Shown: positions 46,254-56,455 of the stretch, piece by piece
How the letters are laid out: every line of letters starts with the position of its first letter
Position numbering within the stretch: position 1 is the stretch's first letter
Assembly: GCA_003175985.1 (NCBI GenBank)
Contig: PSRJ01000129.1
Coordinates: 1-64,000 of the forward strand
Length of the DNA: 64,000 nt
Direction of reading: 5' to 3'
Source: Terriglobia bacterium
GTDB lineage: Bacteria > Acidobacteriota > Terriglobia > Bryobacterales > Bryobacteraceae
Notes under the pieces: generated by a model
The model's database searches: none
What the model saw: only the letters and a program-made list of their open reading frames with translations
Told to the model about the DNA's origin: nothing
Position numbers and translations under genes: made by a program

Positions 46254-47858
46254 ATGTCGATCGAGCATATGCTGCGGCGAAGCTTCGTGACGGGTACCGG
46301 CGCGGGGCTTGCCGCCACGGCGCTCGGCGCTCAAACCGCGCAGGCGCCGGGACACGGAAGTTCTCCCGCGCCCGGCGAATTTTATGTAACGGCATTTGGC
46401 GCGAGAGGCGATGGAAAGACGTTAGACACGGCGGCCGTCAATCGCGCGATTGAAGCTGCCTCTGCCGCCGGCGGCGGCGCCGTAACCTTTCCCAGCGGCA
46501 CGTATCTCTGTTACTCGATCCATCTCAAGAGTAAAGTGACGCTCTACCTGGCGCGGGGCGCCACCATTCTGGCGGCGAATCCGCCGGGAGCCGGTACGGC
46601 GGGCGGCTACGACGACGCGGAGCCCAACGCCTGGGACAAGTTCCAGGATTACGGTCACAGCCACTGGCGAAACAGCCTGATCTGGGGCGAGGGTTTGAAC
46701 GACATCGGCATCGAGGGCCCCGGCCTGATCTGGGGCAAAGGGCTTTCGCGGGGTAGCAGTTCCGATCCCGGTCCTAAAGCCGAGGACCCCCGCGTCGGTA
46801 ATAAGGCGATCAGCCTGAAGAATTGCCGGAACGTGACTTTTCGGGATTTTTCGATTCTGCAAGGCGGGCACTTCGGCATTCTCGCGACCGGCGTCGACAA
46901 CTTCACTATCGACAATCTCAAAATCGACACCAATCGCGACGGAATCGATATCGACTGCTGCCGGAACGTGCGCATTTCTAACTGCAGCGTCAATTCTCCA
47001 TGGGATGACGCAATTTGTCTGAAGAGTTCGTTCGGCCTGGGGTACGCCCGCGCCACAGACATGGTGACGATCACCAATTGCCTGGTGAGCGGCAGCTTTG
47101 CGATGGGTTCTCTGCTCGATGGAACATTCCAGCCACTACCCGCGGGCGTTTCGATTCCCCGTACCGGGCGGATCAAGTTCGGAACGGAATCGAATGGCGG
47201 CTTCAAGAACATCACCGTATCGAACTGCGTATTCGACGGCTGCCAGGGGCTGGCTCTCGAATCAGTAGACGGCGCGATTCTGGAAGACGTCACGGTGACA
47301 AATATCACCATGAGGGATATCAGCAGTTCACCTCTTTTTCTGCGGTTGGGGCGGCGCATGCGAGGCCCGGAGGGAGTGCCGGTGGGCGTGTTGCGGCGGG
47401 TCCTGATCAGTAACATTTCCTGCTCCAATTCTGCTTCCCGCTACGGCTCGATCATCAGCGGGATTCCGGGCCACCTGATCGAGAACATCAAAATTCGAGA
47501 TGTCTACATCCAACACCAGGGCGGAGGCACTGCGGAAGCTGCGGCAATCCGGCCCCCTGAAGAGGAGACTGGCTACCCCGATCCGCACCGCTTCGGGGAT
47601 ATCCCCGCCCAATTCTTCATTCGCCACACGCGGAATCTCGAAATTAGCAATATCGAATTCGAAGTGCTGAAGCCGGATCTGCGGCCTGTGTTCCTGCTCA
47701 CCGACGTTCAGGATGCGAGCCTGTTCCGGATCAAAGCGCCGCGAATCTCCGAGCGCGGGGCATTCGCATTACGCGATGTACGGAACTTCAACATCACTGC
47801 CAGCAAGCCTCTGATTGGCGACACGCAGATCGACCGCGCGGAAGACTCCAATCTGTAG
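46254..47858 (+). CDS. Glycoside hydrolase family 28 (polygalacturonase-like), Tat-type signal
   Basis: MSIEHMLRRSFVTGTGAGLAATALGAQ; FYVTAFGARGDGKTLDTAAVNRAIEAA...; NRDGIDIDCCRNVRISNCSVNSPWDDAICLKSS. RBS aggagg before ATG. Confidence 0.92.
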   Translation: MSIEHMLRRSFVTGTGAGLAATALGAQTAQAPGHGSSPAPGEFYVTAFGARGDGKTLDTAAVNRAIEAASAAGGGAVTFPSGTYLCYSIHLKSKVTLYLARGATILAANPPGAGTAGGYDDAEPNAWDKFQDYGHSHWRNSLIWGEGLNDIGIEGPGLIWGKGLSRGSSSDPGPKAEDPRVGNKAISLKNCRNVTFRDFSILQGGHFGILATGVDNFTIDNLKIDTNRDGIDIDCCRNVRISNCSVNSPWDDAICLKSSFGLGYARATDMVTITNCLVSGSFAMGSLLDGTFQPLPAGVSIPRTGRIKFGTESNGGFKNITVSNCVFDGCQGLALESVDGAILEDVTVTNITMRDISSSPLFLRLGRRMRGPEGVPVGVLRRVLISNISCSNSASRYGSIISGIPGHLIENIKIRDVYIQHQGGGTAEAAAIRPPEEETGYPDPHRFGDIPAQFFIRHTRNLEISNIEFEVLKPDLRPVFLLTDVQDASLFRIKAPRISERGAFALRDVRNFNITASKPLIGDTQIDRAEDSNL

Positions 47859-47999
47859 TACTCCGGCGCTCGGGCGCATTCCGGCACAGTGGGGTCCCGA
47901 ATTCTTGAGTTCAGCTAAACGATGGTTTTAAGTCTTTTCCGTTGACGCTGCGGGTGAGCGGCGGTAGAGTCCACTCAGAGTTACAGGAGGTCTGAAGCT

Positions 48000-50900
48000 A
48001 TGTCGCGCCTCGGCGCTGTGCTGCTCGTGGGAGCCGCTTTCTGCGGGACGCTATTCCCGCAAGGTCTGGGGACGGTATTGGGGACTATAACCGATCCGTC
48101 CGGCGGACTGATTCCGGCAGCCACGATCAAAATCACGGAAGACGGAACCTCACTCACGCGAATGACGGCCAGCGATACGCAAGGCTATTATGTCTTCCCA
48201 TCCCTGCGGCCGGCCGGATACACGCTCAGCGTGGAGGCGCAGGGTTTCGCGCCTTACACGCGCAAAGGAATGATTCTCCAGGCTGACCAAAGCCTGACTG
48301 TGAACGTGGCACTGTCGGTGCAGCAGGCCAACCAGACCATCACTGTGTAAGCGCCGCCGCCCCAGGTGGATACCAACACATCGACGCTCAGCGAAGTGGT
48401 GGATTCCCGCCGGATCGTTGACCTGCCGCTAAACGGACGCAATGCGGCAAGCCTGGCTTTGATTACGGCAGGAACTGTCCTGGGGCCGCCGACCGGGGCC
48501 GACGAAGGGAACAGCAAAACGTTTCCCGTGTCGCAGGCTGTGAGCGCAAACGGTTCCCGCCAGAATCAGACCAGTTACCGCTTGGACGGGGCCAGCAACA
48601 ACGATATCTATACCAACACGAATCAGCCTTTCCCGTTCCCCGACGCGCTGCAGGAATTTAGTGTCCAGACCAGTAACTACTCCGCCAAGTATGGGGGTAA
48701 TGCAGGCGGTGTGGTGAATATCGTGACTCGATCCGGCGACAACGAGTTTCATGGAGACCTTTTCGAATTCAACCGCAACGCGGTCTTCAATGCGCGCTAC
48801 TTCTTTGCCCCGCAGCGCGATCAACTGAAGCGGAATCAATTTGGAGGAACCGTGGGCGGTCCTTTGATGATTCCGCGCCTTTATAACGGCAAGAACAAGA
48901 CGTTCTTTTTCGCGGGCTACCAGGGTACCAGGATTCGCAACACGGGAAACGGAGTCTCGGCGAATGTTCCCACTTCCGATGTGTTGAACAATGGCGATTT
49001 CTCGCTGGTCAGTCCCGGAAAGACAATTATTGATCCGCAGACAGGGCAGCCTTTTCCCCAGAATCGCGTTCCAGTGACTCGGTTCGATCCCGCAGCTCTG
49101 GCTGTGACTAAGTATCTTCCGGCAGGCGCCGGAAGCGGTCAGATCTTTTACAGTTCTCCGATCGCACAGAGCTTTAACGAAGTTGTCTCGCGCGTAGACC
49201 ACACGATTACGGAGCGGGATCGTATGTCAGCCCGCTACTTCTTCGATCGCTTCAACAACTCCCCGTTTCTGGACCGGAAGAATTATTTGAGCGCTTCGAA
49301 TTTCACAAAGATTGATGCGCACAACGGGATGATCAACGAGACTCACACCTTCAGTCCCAGTTTCTTTAACGATTTTCGTCTTAGCGTGGCGCAGGAAGTA
49401 TCGAACCGCGGTCCGGCGGCGGGAAGCATCAACGCGAACGATCTCGGCGTCAAAATTTATCAGCCGCCCGGCTACAAGACCATCCAAGACATCAACGTCA
49501 CCGGATTTTTCCGAATTCAGCAGCAGAACCCGGCGACGTTCACGCGCGATCAATACACTTTGAACGATTCCATCTACTTGGTTAAGGGCAAGCACTCGCT
49601 GGCATTCGGAGCCGAAATCAACCGCGCCTGGATCCTGATCCGCAACCAATTTAACCTGCCGGGAACGTGGCAGTTCGACCCGACAGTCACGAATTCCTCT
49701 CTGGCCAGTTTCATGCTTGGCTATCTCCATCAATTCGTTCAGGGCAATGGCGAACAGAAGGATAATCGGGTAAATAACTTCGCTCTATTCATCCAGGACG
49801 ATTGGCGGGTAACCCGGAAACTTACACTGAACCTGGGCCTGCGTTACGACCCCTTCTTCCCATGGAAAGAGACCAAGGGCCGGGTAGCGATCTTCAGACC
49901 GGACGCTTATGCGACCGGAATCAAGTCTCAGGTGTACGTCAATGCCCCGGCCGGATTGCTATTCCCCGGCGATCCCGGAATTCCGGAAAACGGCCTGCGT
50001 AGCAACTTACGGAACTTCGGGCCGCGATTCGGTTTCGCTTACAATGTAACCGGCGATGGTAAAACCAGCATCCGCGGCGGAATCGGTGTATTCTACGACG
50101 CGCAGCAAAACGGAATTTACAACAACCGGTTCGTGGACCTGGCTCCGTTCAGCTTCCAGGTGAACCAGACCGGCACTGCGACCGCGCCGCTGCCCGGCTC
50201 GTTCAGCAACCCCTATGGGGGACAAGTCAGTCCCATTCCGCAGCCTTATCCGCCGCCGAAGAATTTCATTTTCCTTCGGCCGCCAAGCTTCCAGTCGACC
50301 AGCAGTTCCTATGACTCTGCCAACGGCCTGCAATACCAGACGCCGGTGTCTTACGCATGGAATCTCACTGTGGAGCGTCAAATCGGGGCGGACTGGCTCG
50401 TGCGGGCGGCCTATGTCGGCTCGCACGCCAGTCACCTGCTTGAGACACTACAACTATCACCGAAGGTTTTTGGGACCAGCCGCAATTACTACCCGGAATA
50501 CAGCGATATCGGCGAAGCTGCGCAGGATATCAATTCGAGCTATAACTCGCTGCAACTGACCGCGCAAAAGCGGCTCTCGCAAGGATTCACGGTACTCGCC
50601 AACTACACGTGGTCCAGGTCCATTGATGATCTGCCGTTCGGGCAAAGTATTACTACGGTCGTCAGCGGCAGCGTTTCACCGATCCCGTGGTATTTGCCGG
50701 GAAGGCATCAGTTCGATCGCGGGCCTTCGGAATTCGACCATGGTCACCGTTTTGTAGGCAGCTTCGTTTGGGACATGCCAAAGCTCGCCGGCCGTCCGGG
50801 CGCGTTACGGCATCTGGCTGGTGGCTGGCAGTTGACGGGGCTCTTCTCTGCGCAATCCGGTCCGCCCGTTACGGTGCAGGCGGGGAGAGACCAATCCGGC

Positions 50901-51332
50901 ACGGGAACGGGACAGGACCGCGCAGTGTATGTGGGCGGCCAGGATCTATACGGCCCCGGCGCCTGTAAGGGCACGACGGCGATTTGCGTGGACTACCTCA
51001 ACCCGGCCGCATTCATACTACCCGCCGCGGGCGCCTATGGCAACGTGGGAAAGGGCGCGCTTCGGGGACCTGACCTGATCACGATGGATGCCGGTTTGTT
51101 CAAGGAGATTCCGCTGCATAAAGAGAACGTCAAATTCCAGTTCCGCGCGGAATTTTTCAACTTGTTCAACCGGGTGAATTTTTATCCGCCCGGGGCAAGC
51201 CTCGATCCCTCCAGAAACAACGAAGGGATCCCGAACAACCAGGCGGCGCAGGTCTCAGCGACCAATTTCGGGAGTATTAAGGCAGCTTTTGATCCCCGCA
51301 TCGGGCAGCTTGCCCTGAAACTCATATTCTGA
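48000..51332 (+). pseudogene. TonB-dependent receptor (Oar-like, Cna-B N-terminus) interrupted by an in-frame TAA at 48348-48350
   Basis: 48000-48350 and 48366-51332 share one frame and join as ...QQANQTITV*APPPQVDTNTSTLSEVVDSRRIVDLPLNGRN...; the rest is intact to ...IGQLALKLIF. Confidence 0.82.
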
Positions 51333-51373
51333 GCGGGCGCGGCAGTATTCGAACTTCGCTCGGCCTGGCCCGC

Positions 51374-52189
51374 TTATCGGCTCATGGGTGCTACGCCTAC
51401 TCCCGCAAGCTTGGCTCGCTCGAGCGATGACTTCACCATGCCGGATGCGATTGCGTCCTGGATCAGCCGGTTGAGGTGAGCTAATTTCGCCGTGTCACCT
51501 TTCGCCACGACGATGGACTGACCGACTTCGGAAAAGTTGTCCTTCAAGACACGCACACCCGGAAACTTCGCGGCGGCGGCTTCGGAGCGCTCCCGATTCT
51601 GTCCGAAGGCGTCGATCTCGCCGGCTGCCAGCATTCGCGCCATCTCCGGATCGGCGGGTGTATCTTTCATTAAAACGACTCGCGCGTTTTTGAGGTTGTC
51701 GCTGAGAAAAATCTGCTGCGTCTGGCCGGTGGTGGCCCCCACCTTGACGCCCGGACGGTCTACCGCGGCAGACGTCTGGAACGGGCCATCGGCACGGACC
51801 AGGTAAGCATTGAACATGAGGTAGAAGGGATTCGTAAAATCGACCGCGCGGGCGCGAGTCTCATCGTAAGCCAGGAATCCGATATCCGCCATATGGGCGT
51901 TCACGGCATCCATAACCGCCGCCGCGTTCTCTCCGGGAATCAATCGATAGGGCACTCCGATCCGGCTTGCGATCTCCTTCAGCATGTCCGGCACGGGGCC
52001 GGTGTACTCGCCTGTGTCCGGCGCGCGTACAGCCTGGACCGGATTCCGTCCGAGAAAGGCGCCGCGCAGTGTTCCGGTGGGCGCAAGGTCAGCCTTCGCA
52101 TCCGCCGCAGCGACGGGTGGGACGGCGGAAGCCCACATCGCCAGCCAGAATGCGGCAACTTTACAGGGAAGCCGATCGCTAATCGTCAT
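51374..52189 (-). CDS. ABC transporter substrate-binding protein, family 3 (polar amino acid type), orphan
   Basis: Signal peptide; VPDMLKEIASRIGVPYRLIPGENAAAVMDAVNAHMADIGFLAYDETRARAVDFTNPFY. Confidence 0.88.
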   Translation of the reverse strand: MTISDRLPCKVAAFWLAMWASAVPPVAAADAKADLAPTGTLRGAFLGRNPVQAVRAPDTGEYTGPVPDMLKEIASRIGVPYRLIPGENAAAVMDAVNAHMADIGFLAYDETRARAVDFTNPFYLMFNAYLVRADGPFQTSAAVDRPGVKVGATTGQTQQIFLSDNLKNARVVLMKDTPADPEMARMLAAGEIDAFGQNRERSEAAAAKFPGVRVLKDNFSEVGQSIVVAKGDTAKLAHLNRLIQDAIASGMVKSSLERAKLAGVGVAPMSR

Positions 52190-52280
52190 AGGGCGATTAT
52201 AGATGGGACCGAGCCGACAGAAAAGAAGGGCTGGCCGCCCTCCACATGCACGTGGTGAAAACCAGGCTGTGAAAGCCCCA

Positions 52281-52310
52281 GTATCAAACCGCTCAATACG
52301 GGCTTGATAC
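52281..52310. promoter_or_regulatory. Operator-like inverted repeat GTATCA-N18-TGATAC upstream of cytochrome/PQQ operon
   Basis: GTATCAAACCGCTCAATACGGGCTTGATAC; shares TACGG(G)CTTGATACG with 56260-56280. Confidence 0.45.
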
Positions 52311-52450
52311 GTTCCGGCGGAATGCCCCGGTATGCTATATGAGAACGGAGGATATCGAATCGATCGAGGGCTTAGAACTGTAGCTACCTTGCCCGGTCCC
52401 CAAGAGGCCGGTAAAGTTCATCGACATAGCCTAGAAGATAAGTAGTTTCT

Positions 52451-53329
52451 ATGCGCATCCGAAGACATTTCCTAATCCACAGCGCGGCGGCGCTTGCTGT
52501 CCTTCTTCCGAATGCCATCGCGCAAACTCCCACAGGCGCGCGACCGCCGGCAGGGACCGGCGCTCCGGGCGGATATGCCTATCCTTCGCGGCCGGCTGGC
52601 GATCCGGCCTCGATCGCGCGCGGCAAAACACTCTATGACACCAACTGCAGCTTCTGCCATGGAGAAGACGCGCGGGGAGGCGCGCAAGGCGGCCCGAATC
52701 TGATTCGCTCGGACCTCGTGCTGCGCGATCAGAAGGGCGAACTCCTGACCCCCATCATTCAAAATGGCCGCCCGGATTTGGGAATGCCGAAATTCACGTT
52801 ATCCAACAGCGACGCTTCGGACCTGGCCGCCTTTCTGCACAGTTTCGGGATCAACAGCCGCGATCCCGCTCGCAAGAGGCCGCCCAGCATCGTGGTGGGA
52901 GACGCGAAATCCGGAGAAGCGTACTTCAAATCGAAATGCGCTTCGTGCCATTCGGTCACCGGCGATTTGAAAGGGATCGGGGCGCGAATCAGCGATCCAC
53001 GAACGCTCCAGCAGACCTGGTTAATGCCCGTTGTGTATGGCGCACGCGGCGGAGCCGGCGCGGGCGCTTCCGCAGCGATCCATGTTCCGCCCGTCACGGC
53101 GACGGCGACTCTGGCCGACGGCAAGAAAATCGAAGGCACGCTGGGACGGATTGACGATTTCATTGTTACTCTCACGGAAGCCGATGGAACGGCCCGGTCG
53201 ATTCGGCGGGATGGGGATACTCCGAAAGTAGAAGTTCATGATCCGATGCAGCCGCATAAGGACCTGCTGCGAGTGTACTCGGATAAAGACATTCACGATT
53301 TGACGGCTTATCTGGTGACATTAAAATGA
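52451..53329 (+). CDS. Exported c-type cytochrome, two CxxCH heme sites
   Basis: CSFCHGEDARGGAQGGPNL and CASCHSVTGDLKGIG; signal peptide. Confidence 0.92.
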   Translation: MRIRRHFLIHSAAALAVLLPNAIAQTPTGARPPAGTGAPGGYAYPSRPAGDPASIARGKTLYDTNCSFCHGEDARGGAQGGPNLIRSDLVLRDQKGELLTPIIQNGRPDLGMPKFTLSNSDASDLAAFLHSFGINSRDPARKRPPSIVVGDAKSGEAYFKSKCASCHSVTGDLKGIGARISDPRTLQQTWLMPVVYGARGGAGAGASAAIHVPPVTATATLADGKKIEGTLGRIDDFIVTLTEADGTARSIRRDGDTPKVEVHDPMQPHKDLLRVYSDKDIHDLTAYLVTLK

Positions 53330-54990
53330 CGCGATTCGGTAATCTGTTCCGGAGTCTCGCCGCGCTCCTTATTCCGGCTTTCCTGCAAGGCCAAACGCTC
53401 GATCCAACGCAGTTGTTCAAACCGCTCGGGACAGCGGACGGTTGGAATAGCTATTCAGGAGATTATTCCGGTAAACGGTACAGTGCGCTGACACAGCTTA
53501 ATCAATCGAGCGTCAAGAACCTGGCGCTTGCCTGGAGCACGAAGCTGGTCGCCGGTTCGCAAGGCCGGCCTCCGGGTTCGAATCTCATCATCGGCGGCAT
53601 TGGGACCGCGGAAGCGGGCGCCGTCGCCAGCATCAAGGCGTCGATTCTGCAAGTAGACGGTATCCTTTACGTTTCTACGCCGGATAATGCCTGGGCGGTT
53701 GATGCTCGGGACGGCCATGAGATCTGGCACTTTGTCTGGAAGACGCGCGGGGGAACGCATATCGGCAACCGCGGCCTGGGCATGTGGCACAACCGCCTGT
53801 TCATGGAAACGCCGGATGACGTTCTGATCGCGCTCGATGCGAAAACAGGCAAGGAGATCTGGCACAAGGACATCGCCGATTTCGACCTGCAATACTTCTC
53901 CACGACCGCGCCCATCGTGATCGAAAACCACATTATTGTCGGGACAGGCAACGATCTGGATGAGCCGGGAGTGCTCCAGTCGTTCGACCCCGAGACCGGA
54001 AGCGTGCAATGGAAGTATTACGCCGTGCCGATGAAGACGGGAGATGCGGGGTTGGAGACCTGGGCCAACCTCGACGCGGCCCGCCACGGCGGAGGCAACC
54101 TCTGGGTTCCGGGGTCGTACGATCCCGAGACTCATCTTTATATAGTGGGGACCGGCAATCCTTCCCCCGCTTACACCTCGCAGACTCGCGGTGAAGGCGA
54201 TAACCTGTACACCTGTTCGATCGTGGCGATCAACGTCGAAACCGGCAAGATGGCCTGGTATTATCAGACATCTCCGCACGACACCCACGACTGGGACTCG
54301 GCGCAGACGCCGGTGCTGGTGGACGGGGAAATCAATGGAAAGATGCGGAAACTCGTGCTGCAAGCGAGCCGCAACGGTTACTACTTCACGCTTGACCGTC
54401 TCACCGGCGAACATCTGGTCACCAGCCAGTTTTCCGAGACGGTAAACTGGGCCAAAGGCATCAACGCCAAGGGCCAGCCGGTTCGCGATCCGGCTAAGGA
54501 TTTCCATATCGCCGGCTCTCTGGTCTCTTCGGCCAACCAGGGCGCTACCAATTGGCCGCCTCCCTCGTTCAGCCCGGATACGGGTCTCTTCTACGTGCCG
54601 GTACAGGAAAGCTATGCGATGTACTATCTCGCCGAAACCGATCCCCGCGGAGCTATGGGACTCGGCGGTAAAGAAGAACTGAATCTCGGCACCGTCCGGA
54701 GCTACCTGGCTGCGATCGACTATAAGACGGGGAAAACGGTCTGGCGTCATTTGTACCCGCAACTGGGCGGCTCGGGAGCAGGCGGAGTGCTCTCCACGGC
54801 AGGCAAACTGGTGTTCGCGGGCGACCCGTCGGGAAACCTGGTGGCGTATGACGCGGTTACCGGGAAGCCACTCTGGCACGCCTACCTCGGGACTCAGGTA
54901 TCGAACGCGCCGGAAACCTATTCGCTCGACGGCCACCAGTACGTGCTCGCGGCGGCAGGGGATACGATGTATTCCTTCGTGCTGAACTGA
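53326..54990 (+). CDS. PQQ-dependent alcohol/methanol dehydrogenase family protein
   Basis: GDYSGKRYSALTQLNQSSVKNLALAWSTKL..., beta-propeller repeats; ATGA overlap with upstream cytochrome. Confidence 0.93.
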   Translation: MTRFGNLFRSLAALLIPAFLQGQTLDPTQLFKPLGTADGWNSYSGDYSGKRYSALTQLNQSSVKNLALAWSTKLVAGSQGRPPGSNLIIGGIGTAEAGAVASIKASILQVDGILYVSTPDNAWAVDARDGHEIWHFVWKTRGGTHIGNRGLGMWHNRLFMETPDDVLIALDAKTGKEIWHKDIADFDLQYFSTTAPIVIENHIIVGTGNDLDEPGVLQSFDPETGSVQWKYYAVPMKTGDAGLETWANLDAARHGGGNLWVPGSYDPETHLYIVGTGNPSPAYTSQTRGEGDNLYTCSIVAINVETGKMAWYYQTSPHDTHDWDSAQTPVLVDGEINGKMRKLVLQASRNGYYFTLDRLTGEHLVTSQFSETVNWAKGINAKGQPVRDPAKDFHIAGSLVSSANQGATNWPPPSFSPDTGLFYVPVQESYAMYYLAETDPRGAMGLGGKEELNLGTVRSYLAAIDYKTGKTVWRHLYPQLGGSGAGGVLSTAGKLVFAGDPSGNLVAYDAVTGKPLWHAYLGTQVSNAPETYSLDGHQYVLAAAGDTMYSFVLN

Positions 54991-55148
54991 TCAGCTCCGC
55001 AGAAACCGGCTTCCATCCGCGGGCGGTGATATAATCGCAGCGCGGGAGGGGCGGGGGTACGTCGGGTCCATCAGTTGATCTCAATCATCCGGCGAACGGT
55101 GTCTGGGTACCGGAGACAGAGGCCGAGCGGAAGGCAATTCGCGAGCAG

Positions 55149-56237
55149 TTGGACCGGATTCTCACCAGCCCTCTTTTCAAGAACAGCAAACGCTATCCGA
55201 ACCTGCTGCGCTACGTTGTCGAGCGGTCGCTCGACGCAAATCCCGGCCACCTGAAGGAGAGAACGCTGGGTGTCGAGGTATTCGGCCGCGAGCCGGATTA
55301 CGACACCAATTTGGACCCCGTGGTCCGGACCTCCGCGGTCGAGATCCGGAAAAGAATCGCGCAGTATTATCACGAGCCAGGACACGAGACGGAAATTCGG
55401 ATTGAATTCCCGCCCGGCACCTATGCTCCGGAGTTCCGGCATCCGCAAAGACCCGCGGTGGAAACGGCGGCGCCCGCGCCCCGGTGGCGCACCCTTCCTC
55501 TGGTGGCGCTTGTATCAGTCGTGCTGCTTGTCGCGATTCTGTTTGTGGTGCGCCCGTGGTCAGCCAGGCCTGCGCTGGAAGCCTTCTGGGCGCCCGTTCT
55601 CAATTCTCCCGATCCGGTGCTGGTCTATATTGGCGGCTACTCGATGGATCAGCCGCAGGAACCCGTGAGCCTGGCCGATCTCCAAAACTCCGAGCGGGTT
55701 GCCTATGCCGATGCCACTGCCCTGGCACGGATCGTTTCCCTGTTGAGCACTCACCACAAGCTGTATCGAACCCGGCTGCAAATCTTCGCGAAACTGGACG
55801 ATTTGAAAGACGGCCCCGCCGTCCTGATCGGGGCGTTTAACAATAGCTGGACCCTGCGCCTGACCGGCCAGTTACGATTCGGTTTTGCGCGGAACCCGCA
55901 GACCCATCTCAGTTGGATTCAGGACAGGACGAATCCCACCGCCATGAAATGGTTCCACGACATGACGGCTCCGTTCGTGAATGTGCAGGAAGATTATGCG
56001 ATCATCTCGCGCGTAGTGGACCCAACCACCGGGCGGGTGGTGGTCACGGCCTCCGGATTAGCGAAGTTCGGAACCGAAGCCGCCGGAGAGTTCCTCACGA
56101 ACCCCGTTTACATGGACCAAATCTCCCGGCAGGCACCCAAGGACTGGCAAGGGCGCAACATGCAGCTCGTGATCCGGACCAATGTTGTGGGACGGAGTGC
56201 GGGACCTCCCCAGATCATCGCCTCGTACTTCTGGTAA
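55149..56237 (+). CDS. Acidobacterial-type regulator-like membrane protein (N-terminal RILxSPxFxNSxR..LLRYVVE domain, TM, extracytoplasmic domain)
   Basis: DRILTSPLFKNSKRYPNLLRYVVERSLDANPGHLKERTLGVEVFGREPDYDTNLDPVVRTSAVEIRKRIAQYY, then TM LPLVALVSVVLLVAILFVV. Start uncertain; the frame is open upstream to about 55040. Confidence 0.75.
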   Translation: MDRILTSPLFKNSKRYPNLLRYVVERSLDANPGHLKERTLGVEVFGREPDYDTNLDPVVRTSAVEIRKRIAQYYHEPGHETEIRIEFPPGTYAPEFRHPQRPAVETAAPAPRWRTLPLVALVSVVLLVAILFVVRPWSARPALEAFWAPVLNSPDPVLVYIGGYSMDQPQEPVSLADLQNSERVAYADATALARIVSLLSTHHKLYRTRLQIFAKLDDLKDGPAVLIGAFNNSWTLRLTGQLRFGFARNPQTHLSWIQDRTNPTAMKWFHDMTAPFVNVQEDYAIISRVVDPTTGRVVVTASGLAKFGTEAAGEFLTNPVYMDQISRQAPKDWQGRNMQLVIRTNVVGRSAGPPQIIASYFW

Positions 56238-56259
56238 GGCGCCGGGCGGCGTAATCGAT

Positions 56260-56279
56260 GTATCACTACGGCTTGATAC
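56260..56279. promoter_or_regulatory. Operator-like inverted repeat GTATCA-N8-TGATAC upstream of TonB receptor
   Basis: GTATCACTACGGCTTGATAC; same half-sites as 52281-52310. Confidence 0.45.
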
Positions 56280-56455
56280 GCCCCCGTAAACTACCGGTAA
56301 CCCACTGATTTAAATTAACTTCTCCACTATCTTCGTAGCGCAACAGTAACTAGCTTGCAAAGCAGATCAATCCAGGCTATTCACTGTCCAAACCGATGCA
56401 GTTTAACGAACTTGCCCCGAAGGCTGGGACTGCGGGGGCAAAGGAGGGGTTACAT

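Noticed and set aside
48348-48350. Possible stop-codon recoding in the split TonB receptor
   Set aside because: The codon is TAA, not used for Sec or Pyl; no hairpin or slippery motif evident. Treated as nonsense or sequencing error.
51328-51379. AGCGGGC...GCCCGCT inverted repeat between convergent genes
   Set aside because: Plausible bidirectional terminator but only 7-bp arms and no T-tract; not supported enough to list as a feature.
53455-54936. 493-aa minus-strand ORF antisense to the PQQ dehydrogenase gene
   Set aside because: Shadow ORF typical of high-GC coding DNA; no recognisable motifs, while the + strand encodes a clear PQQ enzyme.
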